DNA of 64,000 nucleotides from an uncultured Bacteroidales bacterium (GTDB taxonomy: Bacteria; Bacteroidota; Bacteroidia; Bacteroidales; F082): assembly GCA_946185535.1 (NCBI GenBank), contig CAMHJX010000006.1, forward strand, positions 1 to 64,000. The letters run 5' to 3'. The notes below the pieces were generated by a model that was given only the letters and a program-made list of their open reading frames with translations, searched no databases and was not told where the DNA came from. The position numbers and the translations under genes were made by a program. Positions 25,491-34,784 of this stretch are shown one piece after another (the first letter of the stretch is position 1; every line of letters begins with the position of its first letter).

Positions 25491-26677
25491 GCGGCAAGAC
25501 AACTACGGCTGAACAGCAGGCAAAAAGCATTCTTTACATGGATGATCCTGAAACAATGACTCAGAACCTGCAATTGGCAGAAACCAATATCAAACGACTG
25601 CTTCATGGCGACACGCCAAGGTTGATTGACGAATGGCAAATTGCCCCGCAGTTGTGGGATGCCGTGCGTTTTGAGGCAGACCATAGACAAGAAGATGGTC
25701 TCTTCATGCTGACTGGGTCTGCAGTTCCTGCCGATAATTCGAAGATTCATCATACGGGAGCAGGGCGTTTTGCTTGGCTTACGATGCGCCCTATGTCGTT
25801 ATGGGAGTCAGGTGAGTCGTCGGGGGATGTCAGCCTCAATGAGATTTTCTCCCACCCCGAAAAGGTAGATGGCACCAATTCTCTCAAGATGGAAGATGTC
25901 GCTTTTGCCATTTGCCGTGGTGGATGGCCTAAATCGTTGAACAAGAAAACCCAGAAAGCGGCACTCCGACAAGCAACAGAGTATTTCGAGGCCATCACTC
26001 GTTCCGACATTTCAAGGGTTGACGGGGTGGCAAGAGACGAACATCGTGCAAAGCGGCTGATGCGCTCTTATGCCCGGCTTCAAGGTGCCATGGCGGGCAT
26101 TCCCACTATTGTTGCAGACATGAAAACAAATGAGCCGGAGGGAATGAGTGACGAAACTGTTGTGTCGTATATAAAGGCTTTGAAGAAAATCTTTGTGATT
26201 GAAGATATGCCTGCTTGGAATCCAAATTTGCGCTCTAAAACAGCGATACGAACTAGTGAAACACGATATTTTGTTGATCCATCCGTTGCCATCGCTGCAT
26301 TGGGTTTAGGACCTAACGATTTGCTGAATGACTTGGAGACAATGGGCCTGTTCTTCGAAACGCTTTGTGTGAGGGATTTGCGTGTGTATGCCGATGCTAA
26401 TGACGGAGAAGTGTTTCATTACCGTGACAAGAATGGTCTCGAATGTGATGCTGTCGTTCATTTGAGGAATGGCAACTATGGCCTGATTGAGATAAAGCTT
26501 GGCGGTGAGACTAAAATTGAAGAAGGAGCTACTAACCTAATAGCTTTGGCTGATATGATTGACACGACGAAGATGAAGAGACCATCATTCAAGATGGTGC
26601 TGACAGCCGTCGGACAATATGCATATATGCGGACAGACGGCGTGATGGTTGTTCCAATTGGATGCTTGAAAGATTAA
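25388..26677 (+). CDS. AAA-type ATP-binding protein with DUF4143 C-terminal domain
   Basis: Protein of 429 residues. The N-terminal AAA_14-type ATPase has Walker A EGPKACGKTT near residue 32 and RLIDEWQIAPQLWDAVRFEAD as the Walker B region, followed by LTGSAVPAD (sensor). The C-terminal DUF4143 domain carries a PD-(D/E)XK-like core: YRDKNGLECDAVVHLRNGNYGLIEIKLG. Such proteins occur in variable numbers across Bacteroidota genomes; their role is unknown. The gene sits between two copies of the proX 3' end, and its first 34 codons are duplicated on the far side of the IS. Confidence 0.88.
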   Translation: MAEHNIGYRERIADRLLEEKLDAMGAVLIEGPKACGKTTTAEQQAKSILYMDDPETMTQNLQLAETNIKRLLHGDTPRLIDEWQIAPQLWDAVRFEADHRQEDGLFMLTGSAVPADNSKIHHTGAGRFAWLTMRPMSLWESGESSGDVSLNEIFSHPEKVDGTNSLKMEDVAFAICRGGWPKSLNKKTQKAALRQATEYFEAITRSDISRVDGVARDEHRAKRLMRSYARLQGAMAGIPTIVADMKTNEPEGMSDETVVSYIKALKKIFVIEDMPAWNPNLRSKTAIRTSETRYFVDPSVAIAALGLGPNDLLNDLETMGLFFETLCVRDLRVYADANDGEVFHYRDKNGLECDAVVHLRNGNYGLIEIKLGGETKIEEGATNLIALADMIDTTKMKRPSFKMVLTAVGQYAYMRTDGVMVVPIGCLKD

Positions 26678-26692
26678 AATCTTTGCCCAGCT

Positions 26693-27217
26693 TCAATCAT
26701 ACAACTCCACAAACTCATAAGAATTCCCCATAGCCTCCAAGAACTTGATAAAGTCCTCCTGGCTAATGATAATCGTCCCTGTGTTGTCATTGGGATGGAA
26801 GCTCAGGCGAGGGGCATTCAAGAGGTTTTTGTCGATGAAGAGGTGCACCTCGTGGTTCTCGTCGTTGATGAGGCCGAAGGGGGAGACGCTGCCGGGCTTC
26901 AGGCCGAGGTATTTCTCCATGCGGGCCTCCGAGGCGAAGGTGAGCTTGCCTTGGTGCAGACGCTGCTCGAGGTCGTGGATGTCCATCTGGTGCATGCACT
27001 CGAAGATGACGAGGTAGTGCTTGTTGCCCTTGTGGTTCCTGAAAAACAGGTTCTTGCAGTGCGTGGCCTCGAACTTGCCCCAGTAGGCCAACGACTCCTC
27101 AATGGAACCCAATGGCGGGTGGAACTTGATGTCGAAGTCGATGCCGAGGCCAAGCAGGGTATCCACTACCTTCTGCTGCCGCTCACTCAAGGGTTGGTTT
27201 ATCTCTGATGGTTTCAT
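26693..27217 (-). CDS. proX: Prolyl-tRNA deacylase / YbaK-type editing protein
   Basis: Stand-alone editing protein of 174 residues that hydrolyses mischarged aminoacyl-tRNA, typically Ala-tRNA(Pro). The YbaK/EbsC fold shows as ATHCKNLFFRNHKGNKHYLV (with the conserved Lys), LGLKPGSVSPFGLIND and LSFHPNDNTGTIIIS. The family's length (about 165-175) agrees. It converges on the ATPase gene with 15 bp between stops. The last 104 bases are repeated at 23197-23300, on the far side of the ATPase/IS region. Confidence 0.88.
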   Translation of the reverse strand: MKPSEINQPLSERQQKVVDTLLGLGIDFDIKFHPPLGSIEESLAYWGKFEATHCKNLFFRNHKGNKHYLVIFECMHQMDIHDLEQRLHQGKLTFASEARMEKYLGLKPGSVSPFGLINDENHEVHLFIDKNLLNAPRLSFHPNDNTGTIIISQEDFIKFLEAMGNSYEFVELYD

Positions 27218-27398
27218 TGTTCTTGTTTTTTATCACAAAACTTGCAAAACCCGACAAAACTTTTTCTCTTGGTTGTGGAAAGCCAGCCAACCGGCGGCTT
27301 TCCGGCGGCGACGCGGTTGCGCAGCCGCCCACGCCAGATGATGGTTTTGTATGTTTTGTCGGTTTTGTGACATATTAGTGTTCGTATTTAACTCCGTT

Positions 27399-27416
27399 GA
27401 AATCGAAGATTCGACG
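27399..27416. repeat. Short intergenic repeat shared with 8277-8294
   Basis: Identical 18 nt with central palindrome tcgaa-ga-ttcga. Confidence 0.5.
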
Positions 27417-27558
27417 TTAGTCAGTGCTTCGCATTTCAAGTGCAAAATTAGAGAAATTAGTAGCAAGGTGACAGAAAATGTGTATTTTTGCAATGAATTA
27501 ATGTGAAACTATTTTATCGTTGATAAGATTCTGCTTTTGGCGTTGATAACTTATTGAG

Positions 27559-27596
27559 TTTTCGGGCTGCCATAATTTCTTATGACAGCCCGAAAA
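27559..27596 (-). terminator. Terminator of the LRR protein gene
   Basis: Arms ttttcgggctg and cagcccgaaaa, extended by cata/tatg, loop of about 6 nt; 24 nt past the stop of the minus-strand LRR gene. Confidence 0.75.
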
Positions 27597-27620
27597 GTTT
27601 TGAATGATTTCAGTTGCTAT

Positions 27621-29459
27621 TTACCGCATAACCACCACACGCTTCGTAATAATACCATTTGTAGTTTCAATACAAATAAGGTAAATGCCTTCTCCTTGTT
27701 GACTGAAATTGTATTCAAATTCATTGCCGATGTTGCTACCTTCATAAATGAGTTGACCTAGAGTATTACTTATGTAGATTTGTCTAATGTCTTCTGCCTC
27801 AATTTTCACAGAGCCAGTGGTAGGATTAGGATAAACCTCTGCGGCGACAACATTATTTTCTTTCAATAATTCATAAGTTTCAAATGAAGCAGATACTGTC
27901 ACAGCATAAGGTGGCATAACAAACCTATAAGAATTTCCAATTGGTGAAATTGGTACAATTTGAGATGGATTATTTGTGTTGTGTGCTGTAATTGAAACCA
28001 ACTGCATTCCTGGATTTGGAATGACAGTGAGCATTACTTCTTGCCCCATAGAGGCTTGGGAAACTGAAGGAGTAACACTGCCACCTGTAATACTAGAATC
28101 AATAGATACAGGCCGAGGTGTGCAGTCTTCGTGGATGTTGTTATATTCGAAAATGTTCCAATTTGAGAAATACGCCATCAGTGAACCACATGGGACAAAC
28201 AAAGTAGCAACAGGGGAAATACTAGAAAAAGCATCTGTCCCCAAAGTTGGCGGGATTGTTCCTAAAGCAATGATAGTATTAAGATTTGAGCAGCCCATAA
28301 ATGCCCCATTCCCGATATTAGACATTGAATTACCAATCATGATGGATGCTAATTCGGTCCCGACAAAAGCATAGTCGCCTATTGAAACAACGGAGTTTCC
28401 AATGGACACAGAGCTTAAATTACTACATCCCTCAAATGCAGAATTGCCAATTGAAACAACTGAATTTGGAATCGATAAATCTGATGATCCTGAAAAAGAA
28501 AGAAAAGTAAATGCATGATGAGGAATACTGTGAACATTATCGCCAATGTTAATTGTATTAATGGAAGTGCAATCGCGAAATGCAAAATCTCCATAGACAT
28601 TAACACACCCCATACTTTGACAGTTTATTGCATTATAATTGATTACTGTAAGACTAGTACAGTAGGCAAAAGCCCATCCACCAATAAACTCGACGGATTC
28701 TGGAATGGTCAGTGTGCCTCCTATATTATTACAACCGCTAAATGCCCCTTCTCCAATAGAAATGATTGAATTAGGGAGGGTCAGATTTGTTAAACAAGTT
28801 GCACCAGAGAATGCATTTGGTTTTATTTCGCTTACTGTTTCTGGAATCACTAAATTGGATAATAATTCTCCATTTAGATATAGATTATGCGCCATGGACA
28901 ACGGATTTGTCTCAAAATCAATGTTGTACCAAGAATCAATATTGGTAATGTTCACGGCTGTCAGTGAAGTACAGGCGTTAAACCCATATGCTGGAATGTG
29001 TTCAACATTTGGGCCAATGTTTAATGTAGCCAAAGAAGAGCAATTATTGAAAGCATAGCCGAATGGATTTCCACTTCCATCGCTTTCACCCATGATAATA
29101 CAATTCGTAGCGTTGAAATAGACAATAGAAAGCTCTGAACAATGAGAAAAAGCATAACGTTTGATAGCAGTAATACTACTTGGAATTGTTACTGATGTAA
29201 TTGCAGAATTTCTAAAAGCAAGACGTTCTATTGATGTAACAGAATATGTTACGCCATCATAAACAACTGTTTCTGGAATAACAATATCATAAAGATATGA
29301 GCCCGTCACCCCAACTGTATTTGTTGCAGTTGATGTGATTTCATAGTATAATCCATCAACTTCAAAAGCATACCCTTTCCCCATCCCAGCCGCACCGAGC
29401 AGCAAGACAAGCAGGGCGGTACGCAACACCCTTTTCATTTGTAAATCTTTTACTTGCAT
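27621..29459 (-). CDS. BspA-like leucine-rich repeat surface protein with T9SS sorting domain
   Basis: About 612 residues. After a signal sequence (VLRTALLVLLLGAAGMGKGYA) come many LRR_5-type repeats of about 23 residues (pattern IPxSVxxIGxxAFxGCxxL), then a bacterial Ig-like or repeat region (GGSVTPSVSQASMGQEVMLTV) and a type IX sorting tail (AEVYPNPTTGSVKIEA ... EGIYLICIETTNGIITKRVVV). Such proteins are surface adhesins. ATG 29459 is chosen; 29438 is an alternative that starts at the signal core, and the frame is open to 29519. AT-rich compared with its neighbours. Confidence 0.87.
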   Translation of the reverse strand: MQVKDLQMKRVLRTALLVLLLGAAGMGKGYAFEVDGLYYEITSTATNTVGVTGSYLYDIVIPETVVYDGVTYSVTSIERLAFRNSAITSVTIPSSITAIKRYAFSHCSELSIVYFNATNCIIMGESDGSGNPFGYAFNNCSSLATLNIGPNVEHIPAYGFNACTSLTAVNITNIDSWYNIDFETNPLSMAHNLYLNGELLSNLVIPETVSEIKPNAFSGATCLTNLTLPNSIISIGEGAFSGCNNIGGTLTIPESVEFIGGWAFAYCTSLTVINYNAINCQSMGCVNVYGDFAFRDCTSINTINIGDNVHSIPHHAFTFLSFSGSSDLSIPNSVVSIGNSAFEGCSNLSSVSIGNSVVSIGDYAFVGTELASIMIGNSMSNIGNGAFMGCSNLNTIIALGTIPPTLGTDAFSSISPVATLFVPCGSLMAYFSNWNIFEYNNIHEDCTPRPVSIDSSITGGSVTPSVSQASMGQEVMLTVIPNPGMQLVSITAHNTNNPSQIVPISPIGNSYRFVMPPYAVTVSASFETYELLKENNVVAAEVYPNPTTGSVKIEAEDIRQIYISNTLGQLIYEGSNIGNEFEYNFSQQGEGIYLICIETTNGIITKRVVVMR

Positions 29460-29881
29460 ATTACTTAATTTAATGTGTTTTCTTTGTCCATTTCCTTTCC
29501 ATGATTGCAATAAAAACATGGACTATTACTTTCAAGTTGGTTCCATTGGCCTTCCACAGCCGCATATTCAACTATCAATAAAGCCCATGTGAAAACACAC
29601 GAACTTTGCTTGATTACTTGAAATATGCTTTTTTGTGGAAGATTAATGGAACTCAAGCATTAAGCAAACGCTCTTGTTTTTAATATGCTGTTTTTCGTTG
29701 TTGCGCTTATTGCGCTTTGTTCATTTCAATTCGGTTTAGTTAGACTTCGGGTTAACGGTGGCAAATTTAGTAAGATTTTGCCTATGTGGTTGTTTCTTTT
29801 GAAATTTTTTTATTCATACAACTCTACAACTCTTAAGAATTCAACAATGGTTTTGAAAGTTTTGTAGGTTTTGTGACATAA
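29460..29881. other. Intergenic region with a possible third proX-end remnant
   Basis: No convincing gene. At 29811-29845 about 30 bases resemble the end of proX (shared blocks tcatacaactc and taagaattc, with an indel), and 29849-29878 repeats the gttttg-type element seen after proX at 27343-27372. The whole patch ends at the uvrA stop. Confidence 0.4.
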
Positions 29882-32689
29882 TTACAACTTACTTTTCAAT
29901 GCTTTTCCCGTATAAGACCCCTTGCACTTCACCAAGTCCTCGGGCGTGCCTGCAAAAACGATCTCGCCGCCCTTGGCACCACTCTCCGGACCAAGGTCGA
30001 TGACCCAGTCCGCCGACTTGATGACTTCCAGGTTGTGCTCGATGATGATGACGCTGTGGCCGTTGTCAATCAAGGCGTTGAACGACTCCAACAGCTTGTT
30101 CACGTCATGGAAATGCAGGCCCGTGGTCGGCTCGTCGAAAATGAAGAGCGTGGGCTTCTCCACTTGCCCCTTGATGAGGAAATAGGCCAACTTCACGCGC
30201 TGCGCCTCGCCGCCCGAGAGCGAACTCGACGACTGCCCGAGCTTCAGATAACCCAAACCGACCTCCTGCAAGGGCTTCAGGCGGTTGACGATGCGCCCGA
30301 CGATGGGAGTCTGTCGCTCCGACGAGTGCTCAAAGAAGTCGATGGCCTCCTCGATGCTCATGTTGAGGATGTCGGAGATGTGCTTGCCGTCGTATTTGAT
30401 CTCCAAGACCTCTTCCTTGAAGCGCGTGCCGTGGCAGGCCTCGCAAGGCAGGTAGACATCAGCCATGAACTGCATCTCGATCTTTTGCACGCCCTCGCCC
30501 TCACATTCCTCGCAGCGACCTCCCGGCACATTGAACGAGAAGAAGGCGGGCTTGATGCCGCGCAGTTTGGCTAGTTTCTGTTCCGAGAAAAGCGTTCGTA
30601 TCTCGTCGTATGCCTTCAGGTAAGTGGCCGGATTGGAGCGCGATGACTTGCCTATGGGGTTCTGGTCGATGAACTCGACGGCCTGGATGAGGCGCAGGTC
30701 GCCTTCCAAGGCACCGTAGCTACCGCATTTCTCGGCGTTTTCGCCCAGCTGCCGTTTCATGGCGGGATAGAGCACATCCTTCACCAAGGTCGACTTGCCC
30801 GAGCCGCTCACGCCCGTGATGACGGTCATCATGTTGAGCGGGAAGCGCACGGTGAGGTTCTTGAGGTTGTTCTGCGTCGCGCCTTTGATGACGATGGCGT
30901 TGGCACTCTTGCGTCGGCGGGTGGGAACGGGGATGCTCATCTTGCCCGTGAGGTATTGCGTGGTGAGGCTCTTCTCGCAATGGACGAGGTCCTTGATCTC
31001 GCCCTCAAATACGACTTCGCCGCCAAAGGCACCCGCCATCGGCCCGATGTCGATGATGTAGTCGGCGGCACGGATGATCTCTTCGTCGTGTTCCACCACG
31101 ATGACGGTGTTGCCGATGTCGCGCAGGCGTTTCAGCACCTTAATCAGTAGCTCGGTGTCGCGGGAATGCAAGCCGATGCTGGGCTCGTCCAGAATATAGG
31201 TGGAGCCGACCAAGCTGCTGCCCAACGAGGTGGCGAGGTTGATGCGCTGCGATTCGCCGCCCGAGAGCGTGTTGGAGAGGCGGTTCAAGGTCAGGTAACC
31301 CAAGCCCACCTCGATGATGAAATCCAGGCGGTTGTTGATCTCCACGAGCAGGCGAGAGGCGATTTTGCTGTCGGTCTCGTCGAGTTTGAGGTGGTCGAAG
31401 AAGGCCTTCAGCTCGTCCAAAGGCATCAGCACGAGGTCGGTGATGCTCTTGCCGCCCACCTTCACATATTGCGCTTGTCGGCGCAGGCGTGTGCCGTGAC
31501 ATTCGGGGCAGGTCGTCTTGCCGCGATAGCGTGACAGCATCACGCGGTATTGTATCTTATACGACTGTGTCTCAACATAGTTGAAGAAGTCCACGATGCC
31601 TTCGAAGTACTGGTTGCCGGTCCAGAGGAGGCTCACCTGTTCGTCGGTGAGTTCGTAGAACGGCTTGAAGATGGGGATGCCCACCTTGTCGGCCACACGG
31701 ATGAGGGCGTCTTTCCACTCGCTCATCTTCTCGCCGCGCCAGCAGGCGATGGCGTTCTCGTAGATCGACAGGCTCTTGTTGGGCACCACCAGGTCGGGAT
31801 CGATGCCGATGACGCTGCCGAAGCCTTGACAGGTGGGGCAGGCGCCGTAGGGATTGTTGAAGGCGAACATATTGGCCGTGGGCGGCTCGAAAGTGATGCC
31901 GTCAGCCTCGAAACGCGAAGAGAAGTCGGCTTCCTTGCGCTCGCCGTCTAAATCACTGATTACCTGGCAGGTCTCTTTGCCCTCGTAGAAGGCGGTCTGC
32001 ACCGAGTCGGAGATGCGTCCGATGGTGTCGTCCATGCTCTCGTTGACCTTGATGCGGTCAATGAGCAGCTTCACCTTCTTCTCGCTGACCTTTTTCTTCT
32101 GGTCGAGGAAATCCTCGATTTTGATGATCTCGCCGTTATATAATATACGGTAGAAGCCCTGCTGCATGAGGATGTTGAGGTGCTCATCAAGGCTACGGCC
32201 TTCGGGCAGGTGAAGCGGCGCGACGATGTAGGCCGTGCTACCCGTCGGCAGGCCGAGGATATGGTTCACCACATCCATCACCTGGTGTTTCTTGACCAGC
32301 TTACCCGAGGCGGGGGAGTAGGTCTTGCCAATGCGGGCGTAGAGGAGTTTCAGGTATTCGTAGATCTCGGTGCTTGTGCCCACGGTGGAGCGTGGGTTGT
32401 GCGAGTTCACCTTCTGTTCGATGGCGATGGCGGGCGAGAGGCCGGTGATGCTCTCCACGTCGGGCTTGTTGAGTCGGCCCATGAACTGCCGCGCGTAGGA
32501 ACTCAAGCTCTCCACATAGCGGCGTTGCCCTTCAGCATAAAGCGTGTCGAACGCCAAGGACGACTTACCCGATCCCGACAGGCCGGTGATGACCACCAGT
32601 TTGTTCTTCGGAATCTGCAAACTTATGCTTTTCAGGTTGTTGACCTTCGCGTTGCGGATGGTGATATAGGAAGTTGTTTGCTCTTTCAA
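29882..32689 (-). CDS. uvrA: Excinuclease ABC subunit A
   Basis: About 935 residues. UvrA is the damage-recognition ATPase of nucleotide excision repair. Two ABC modules are visible: GLSGSGKSSLAFDTLYAEGQRRYVE and GVSGSGKSTLVKDVLYP (Walker A), signatures LSGGESQRINLA and LSGGEAQRVKLA, and zinc fingers of the type CPTCQGFG/CPECHGTR and CEECEGEG/CEACHGTR. No ATG occurs before the conserved YITIRN block. TTG at 32689 gives an N-terminus of normal length; the frame also opens with a TTG at 32713, but that lies in the -7 box. Stands alone. Confidence 0.95.
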   Translation of the reverse strand: MKEQTTSYITIRNAKVNNLKSISLQIPKNKLVVITGLSGSGKSSLAFDTLYAEGQRRYVESLSSYARQFMGRLNKPDVESITGLSPAIAIEQKVNSHNPRSTVGTSTEIYEYLKLLYARIGKTYSPASGKLVKKHQVMDVVNHILGLPTGSTAYIVAPLHLPEGRSLDEHLNILMQQGFYRILYNGEIIKIEDFLDQKKKVSEKKVKLLIDRIKVNESMDDTIGRISDSVQTAFYEGKETCQVISDLDGERKEADFSSRFEADGITFEPPTANMFAFNNPYGACPTCQGFGSVIGIDPDLVVPNKSLSIYENAIACWRGEKMSEWKDALIRVADKVGIPIFKPFYELTDEQVSLLWTGNQYFEGIVDFFNYVETQSYKIQYRVMLSRYRGKTTCPECHGTRLRRQAQYVKVGGKSITDLVLMPLDELKAFFDHLKLDETDSKIASRLLVEINNRLDFIIEVGLGYLTLNRLSNTLSGGESQRINLATSLGSSLVGSTYILDEPSIGLHSRDTELLIKVLKRLRDIGNTVIVVEHDEEIIRAADYIIDIGPMAGAFGGEVVFEGEIKDLVHCEKSLTTQYLTGKMSIPVPTRRRKSANAIVIKGATQNNLKNLTVRFPLNMMTVITGVSGSGKSTLVKDVLYPAMKRQLGENAEKCGSYGALEGDLRLIQAVEFIDQNPIGKSSRSNPATYLKAYDEIRTLFSEQKLAKLRGIKPAFFSFNVPGGRCEECEGEGVQKIEMQFMADVYLPCEACHGTRFKEEVLEIKYDGKHISDILNMSIEEAIDFFEHSSERQTPIVGRIVNRLKPLQEVGLGYLKLGQSSSSLSGGEAQRVKLAYFLIKGQVEKPTLFIFDEPTTGLHFHDVNKLLESFNALIDNGHSVIIIEHNLEVIKSADWVIDLGPESGAKGGEIVFAGTPEDLVKCKGSYTGKALKSKL

Positions 32690-32710
32690 GGTTCGGAAAA
32701 ATTGAATTTG

Positions 32711-32718
32711 CAAAGGTA
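32711..32718 (-). promoter_or_regulatory. -7 box for uvrA
   Basis: TACCTTTG on the minus strand, 21 nt upstream of the proposed TTG start at 32689. Confidence 0.6.
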
Positions 32719-32787
32719 CGGAAAAGCGGGGAAATAGGAGAGGGGGGAAGAAGAAAATAATAAGATTTCAGAACTATCTAGAATTGC

Positions 32788-33819
32788 TTATTTTGCCGCC
32801 ACCCCACACAAGTGGAACAGCACCCTTGCCCCGACATTGCCGTCCCAGTCGCCGCCGTCGGGCGAGGGCGAGACTTCGCAGAGGTCGAAGCCGATGATGT
32901 CTTTGCCAGCCTCGCGGATGCGGTTGAGGAGGTACATCAGCTCCTCGTATTCCAAGCCGCCCGGCACGGGTGTGCCTGTGTTGGGGCAGAGCTTCGGGTC
33001 GAGGGCGTCGATGTCGATGGAGAGGTAGACCTTCTTGGGCAGTGCAGCAATCATCTCATCCACGATGTCCTTCCATTTGGCACCTTCGTAGATGCGGCGA
33101 CGGCAGTCGCGGTCGAAGAACACCTTGATTCTATTGGGTTGGCTCTCCGCCAAGGCTTTCTCTTGATGGCAATAGTCGCGGATGCCGACTTGAACGAGCT
33201 TCTTCACATTGCTGAATTGCAGCGTGTTGTAGAAGATGGAAGCGTGTGAGTATTTGAAGCCCTCGAAAGCTTCGCGCAGGTCGCAGTGGGCATCGGCGTG
33301 AAGGATGCCGTATTCCACACCGAGCTGGTTGAGGTATTGGTGGTAGGCGAGGGGACAACTGTGGTCGCCGCCCAAAAGGCCGACCACTTTGCCTTGTGCC
33401 TTCCAATAGGCGATGCGCTCGCGCAGCCAGGCGTTTTTCTGTTCGGTGGCATCTTCAATCATGTCATACATCATCTCGTAGGTCTCCGGGTCATTGTCGA
33501 TGGTGCCTTCATACAGCGCGTTGATGATGTCCTCGCTGATAGGTGCCATCTTGTCGTGGAGTTCGCGGAGCTCGGTAGGGAATTCGTCCATCCAGATGCC
33601 TTTTTGCCAGAGGTCGGGATAGTCGTGGTGGCAGAGGTCGACTTGCAAGGAAGCCTCCATGATGGTGGCAGGACCGTCGACGGTGCCACGGTTGTAGCTT
33701 GTGGTGAGTTCCCATTCGACGGGTATGATGATGATTTGCGCCTCTTCGGCGGTGCAGGGCAGACCGTAAATACCTGAATCGGCGACGGCTGCGGCGTTAG
33801 GGTCAAAAACGTTTTCCAT
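32788..33819 (-). CDS. Ureohydrolase family protein (agmatinase/arginase/formimidoylglutamase type)
   Basis: Manganese enzyme of 343 residues that hydrolyses a guanidino or formimino compound, releasing urea or formamide. The metal ligands are all present: GGDHSCPLAYHQ, HADAHCDLRE and SIDIDALDPKLCPNTGTPVPGG. The N-terminal 130 residues are more divergent from textbook agmatinases. Which substrate is used (agmatine, arginine or formiminoglutamate) cannot be read from the motifs. It stands alone on the minus strand, with a T/A-rich 5' region (33820-33860). Confidence 0.87.
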   Translation of the reverse strand: MENVFDPNAAAVADSGIYGLPCTAEEAQIIIIPVEWELTTSYNRGTVDGPATIMEASLQVDLCHHDYPDLWQKGIWMDEFPTELRELHDKMAPISEDIINALYEGTIDNDPETYEMMYDMIEDATEQKNAWLRERIAYWKAQGKVVGLLGGDHSCPLAYHQYLNQLGVEYGILHADAHCDLREAFEGFKYSHASIFYNTLQFSNVKKLVQVGIRDYCHQEKALAESQPNRIKVFFDRDCRRRIYEGAKWKDIVDEMIAALPKKVYLSIDIDALDPKLCPNTGTPVPGGLEYEELMYLLNRIREAGKDIIGFDLCEVSPSPDGGDWDGNVGARVLFHLCGVAAK

Positions 33820-33893
33820 ATTTTTTTATTTTTTTATTTTTTTATTTTTTTTTGCAAAAATAAGAAAAATAAAGATGGTATTTCAAAAATTAG

Positions 33894-33901
33894 TATTTTT
33901 G
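33894..33901 (+). promoter_or_regulatory. -7 box for the unknown gene pair
   Basis: TATTTTTG, 22 nt before the ATG at 33924. Confidence 0.6.
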
Positions 33902-33923
33902 CTCCATTAATAACTAAAACAGA

Positions 33924-34775
33924 ATGGCTGATAATATACTGATTCCTTGGTATGCGTTGGAGACTGATCCTGGACGACAAAAGTGTTTCAATCGCCCCAC
34001 CTCAGCGGTGTACATTTGGAAGCCTCAACCCAAGCCTGAGCCAAAGCCAGAGCCTGCTCCAACGCAAAATAGCCAGCTAAAACCAAAGTCCGTGCGGAAG
34101 CAACCTCAAGTGATTTATAGGCCAGCAGATGTGGTGATGATGGAACTGACGGTGAAAACGCGGCATGATCTGGTCAAAGACATTTCTTTCGAGTGGTCGA
34201 AGGCCGACTTTTATCACGACCTTTGCATCTCGTGGTTCAACGAACAGAAAACGAAAGGTCTCACCGAAGTGGTCTATCTTTGTGGCGAAGAAGTAATCGA
34301 GGCGACGGGAAAAGTGCTTGTATGTTGCCTTGTCTGTCGGTACTCCGATGGCCATCTTGAGGGTTTCACTCCTGGTTTGGAAAAGAAAGACAATGAAAAC
34401 GAGCCCGCAATCATGGCAGTTGAAGTTAAGTCTGACTATCAAAAGCCACGATTTGTTGACAATGCCGAGGCATTCAAGAATGCTCTTCAAACCATAGCTG
34501 ACTATGCCCCATACGAGGGATGGAAACAACGATTCCATAGCGGGCTAAGGATCATGCAAGACGAAACGGTGAAGTTTTATGGGCAAAAGGATACTTTCAA
34601 CATTCAACCACCTTATTTCAGGTATCTATATGCAGCCCAAGTCACGCATCTTGGTTTCGGTATGGGGTCTTGGTTCGACTTGCCTATGGTGGGTTCCGAG
34701 AGTTTCAAGGCTGTTACCAAGCTGTTTTCCACCCAACGCCACAATGCCATCATGTATGCAATCAATAACTGTTAG
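33924..34775 (+). CDS. Protein of unknown function with proline/lysine-rich linker
   Basis: Protein of 283 residues that I do not recognise. It has no signal peptide. Residues about 31-50 are a Pro-Lys-Glu-rich linker (KPQPKPEPKPEPAP), separating a short N-terminal segment from a globular domain of about 220 residues with mixed alpha/beta character. The following gene starts 9 nt later and encodes a membrane protein, so the two probably form a pair. The promoter belongs to this gene only; no other neighbours are on the strand nearby. Confidence 0.65.
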   Translation: MADNILIPWYALETDPGRQKCFNRPTSAVYIWKPQPKPEPKPEPAPTQNSQLKPKSVRKQPQVIYRPADVVMMELTVKTRHDLVKDISFEWSKADFYHDLCISWFNEQKTKGLTEVVYLCGEEVIEATGKVLVCCLVCRYSDGHLEGFTPGLEKKDNENEPAIMAVEVKSDYQKPRFVDNAEAFKNALQTIADYAPYEGWKQRFHSGLRIMQDETVKFYGQKDTFNIQPPYFRYLYAAQVTHLGFGMGSWFDLPMVGSESFKAVTKLFSTQRHNAIMYAINNC

Positions 34776-34784
34776 CTATTAGCT

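Larger units (their letters stand above)
27218..27620. other. Intergenic region with inverted gttttg-type repeats
   Basis: No gene seen. An arm at 27233-27260 and an inverted arm at 27343-27372 (three gttttg motifs each) flank about 80 bp rich in GC with further short inverted repeats (ccggcggctttccgg). The right arm resembles 29849-29878 with three mismatches in 30. The copy of the 18-nt repeat (27399-27416) and the terminator at 27559-27596 also lie here. Confidence 0.6.

Noticed and set aside
33828-33860. Run of ttttttattt units before the ureohydrolase gene
   Set aside because: Simple A/T-rich slippage sequence in a promoter region; no further structure seen.
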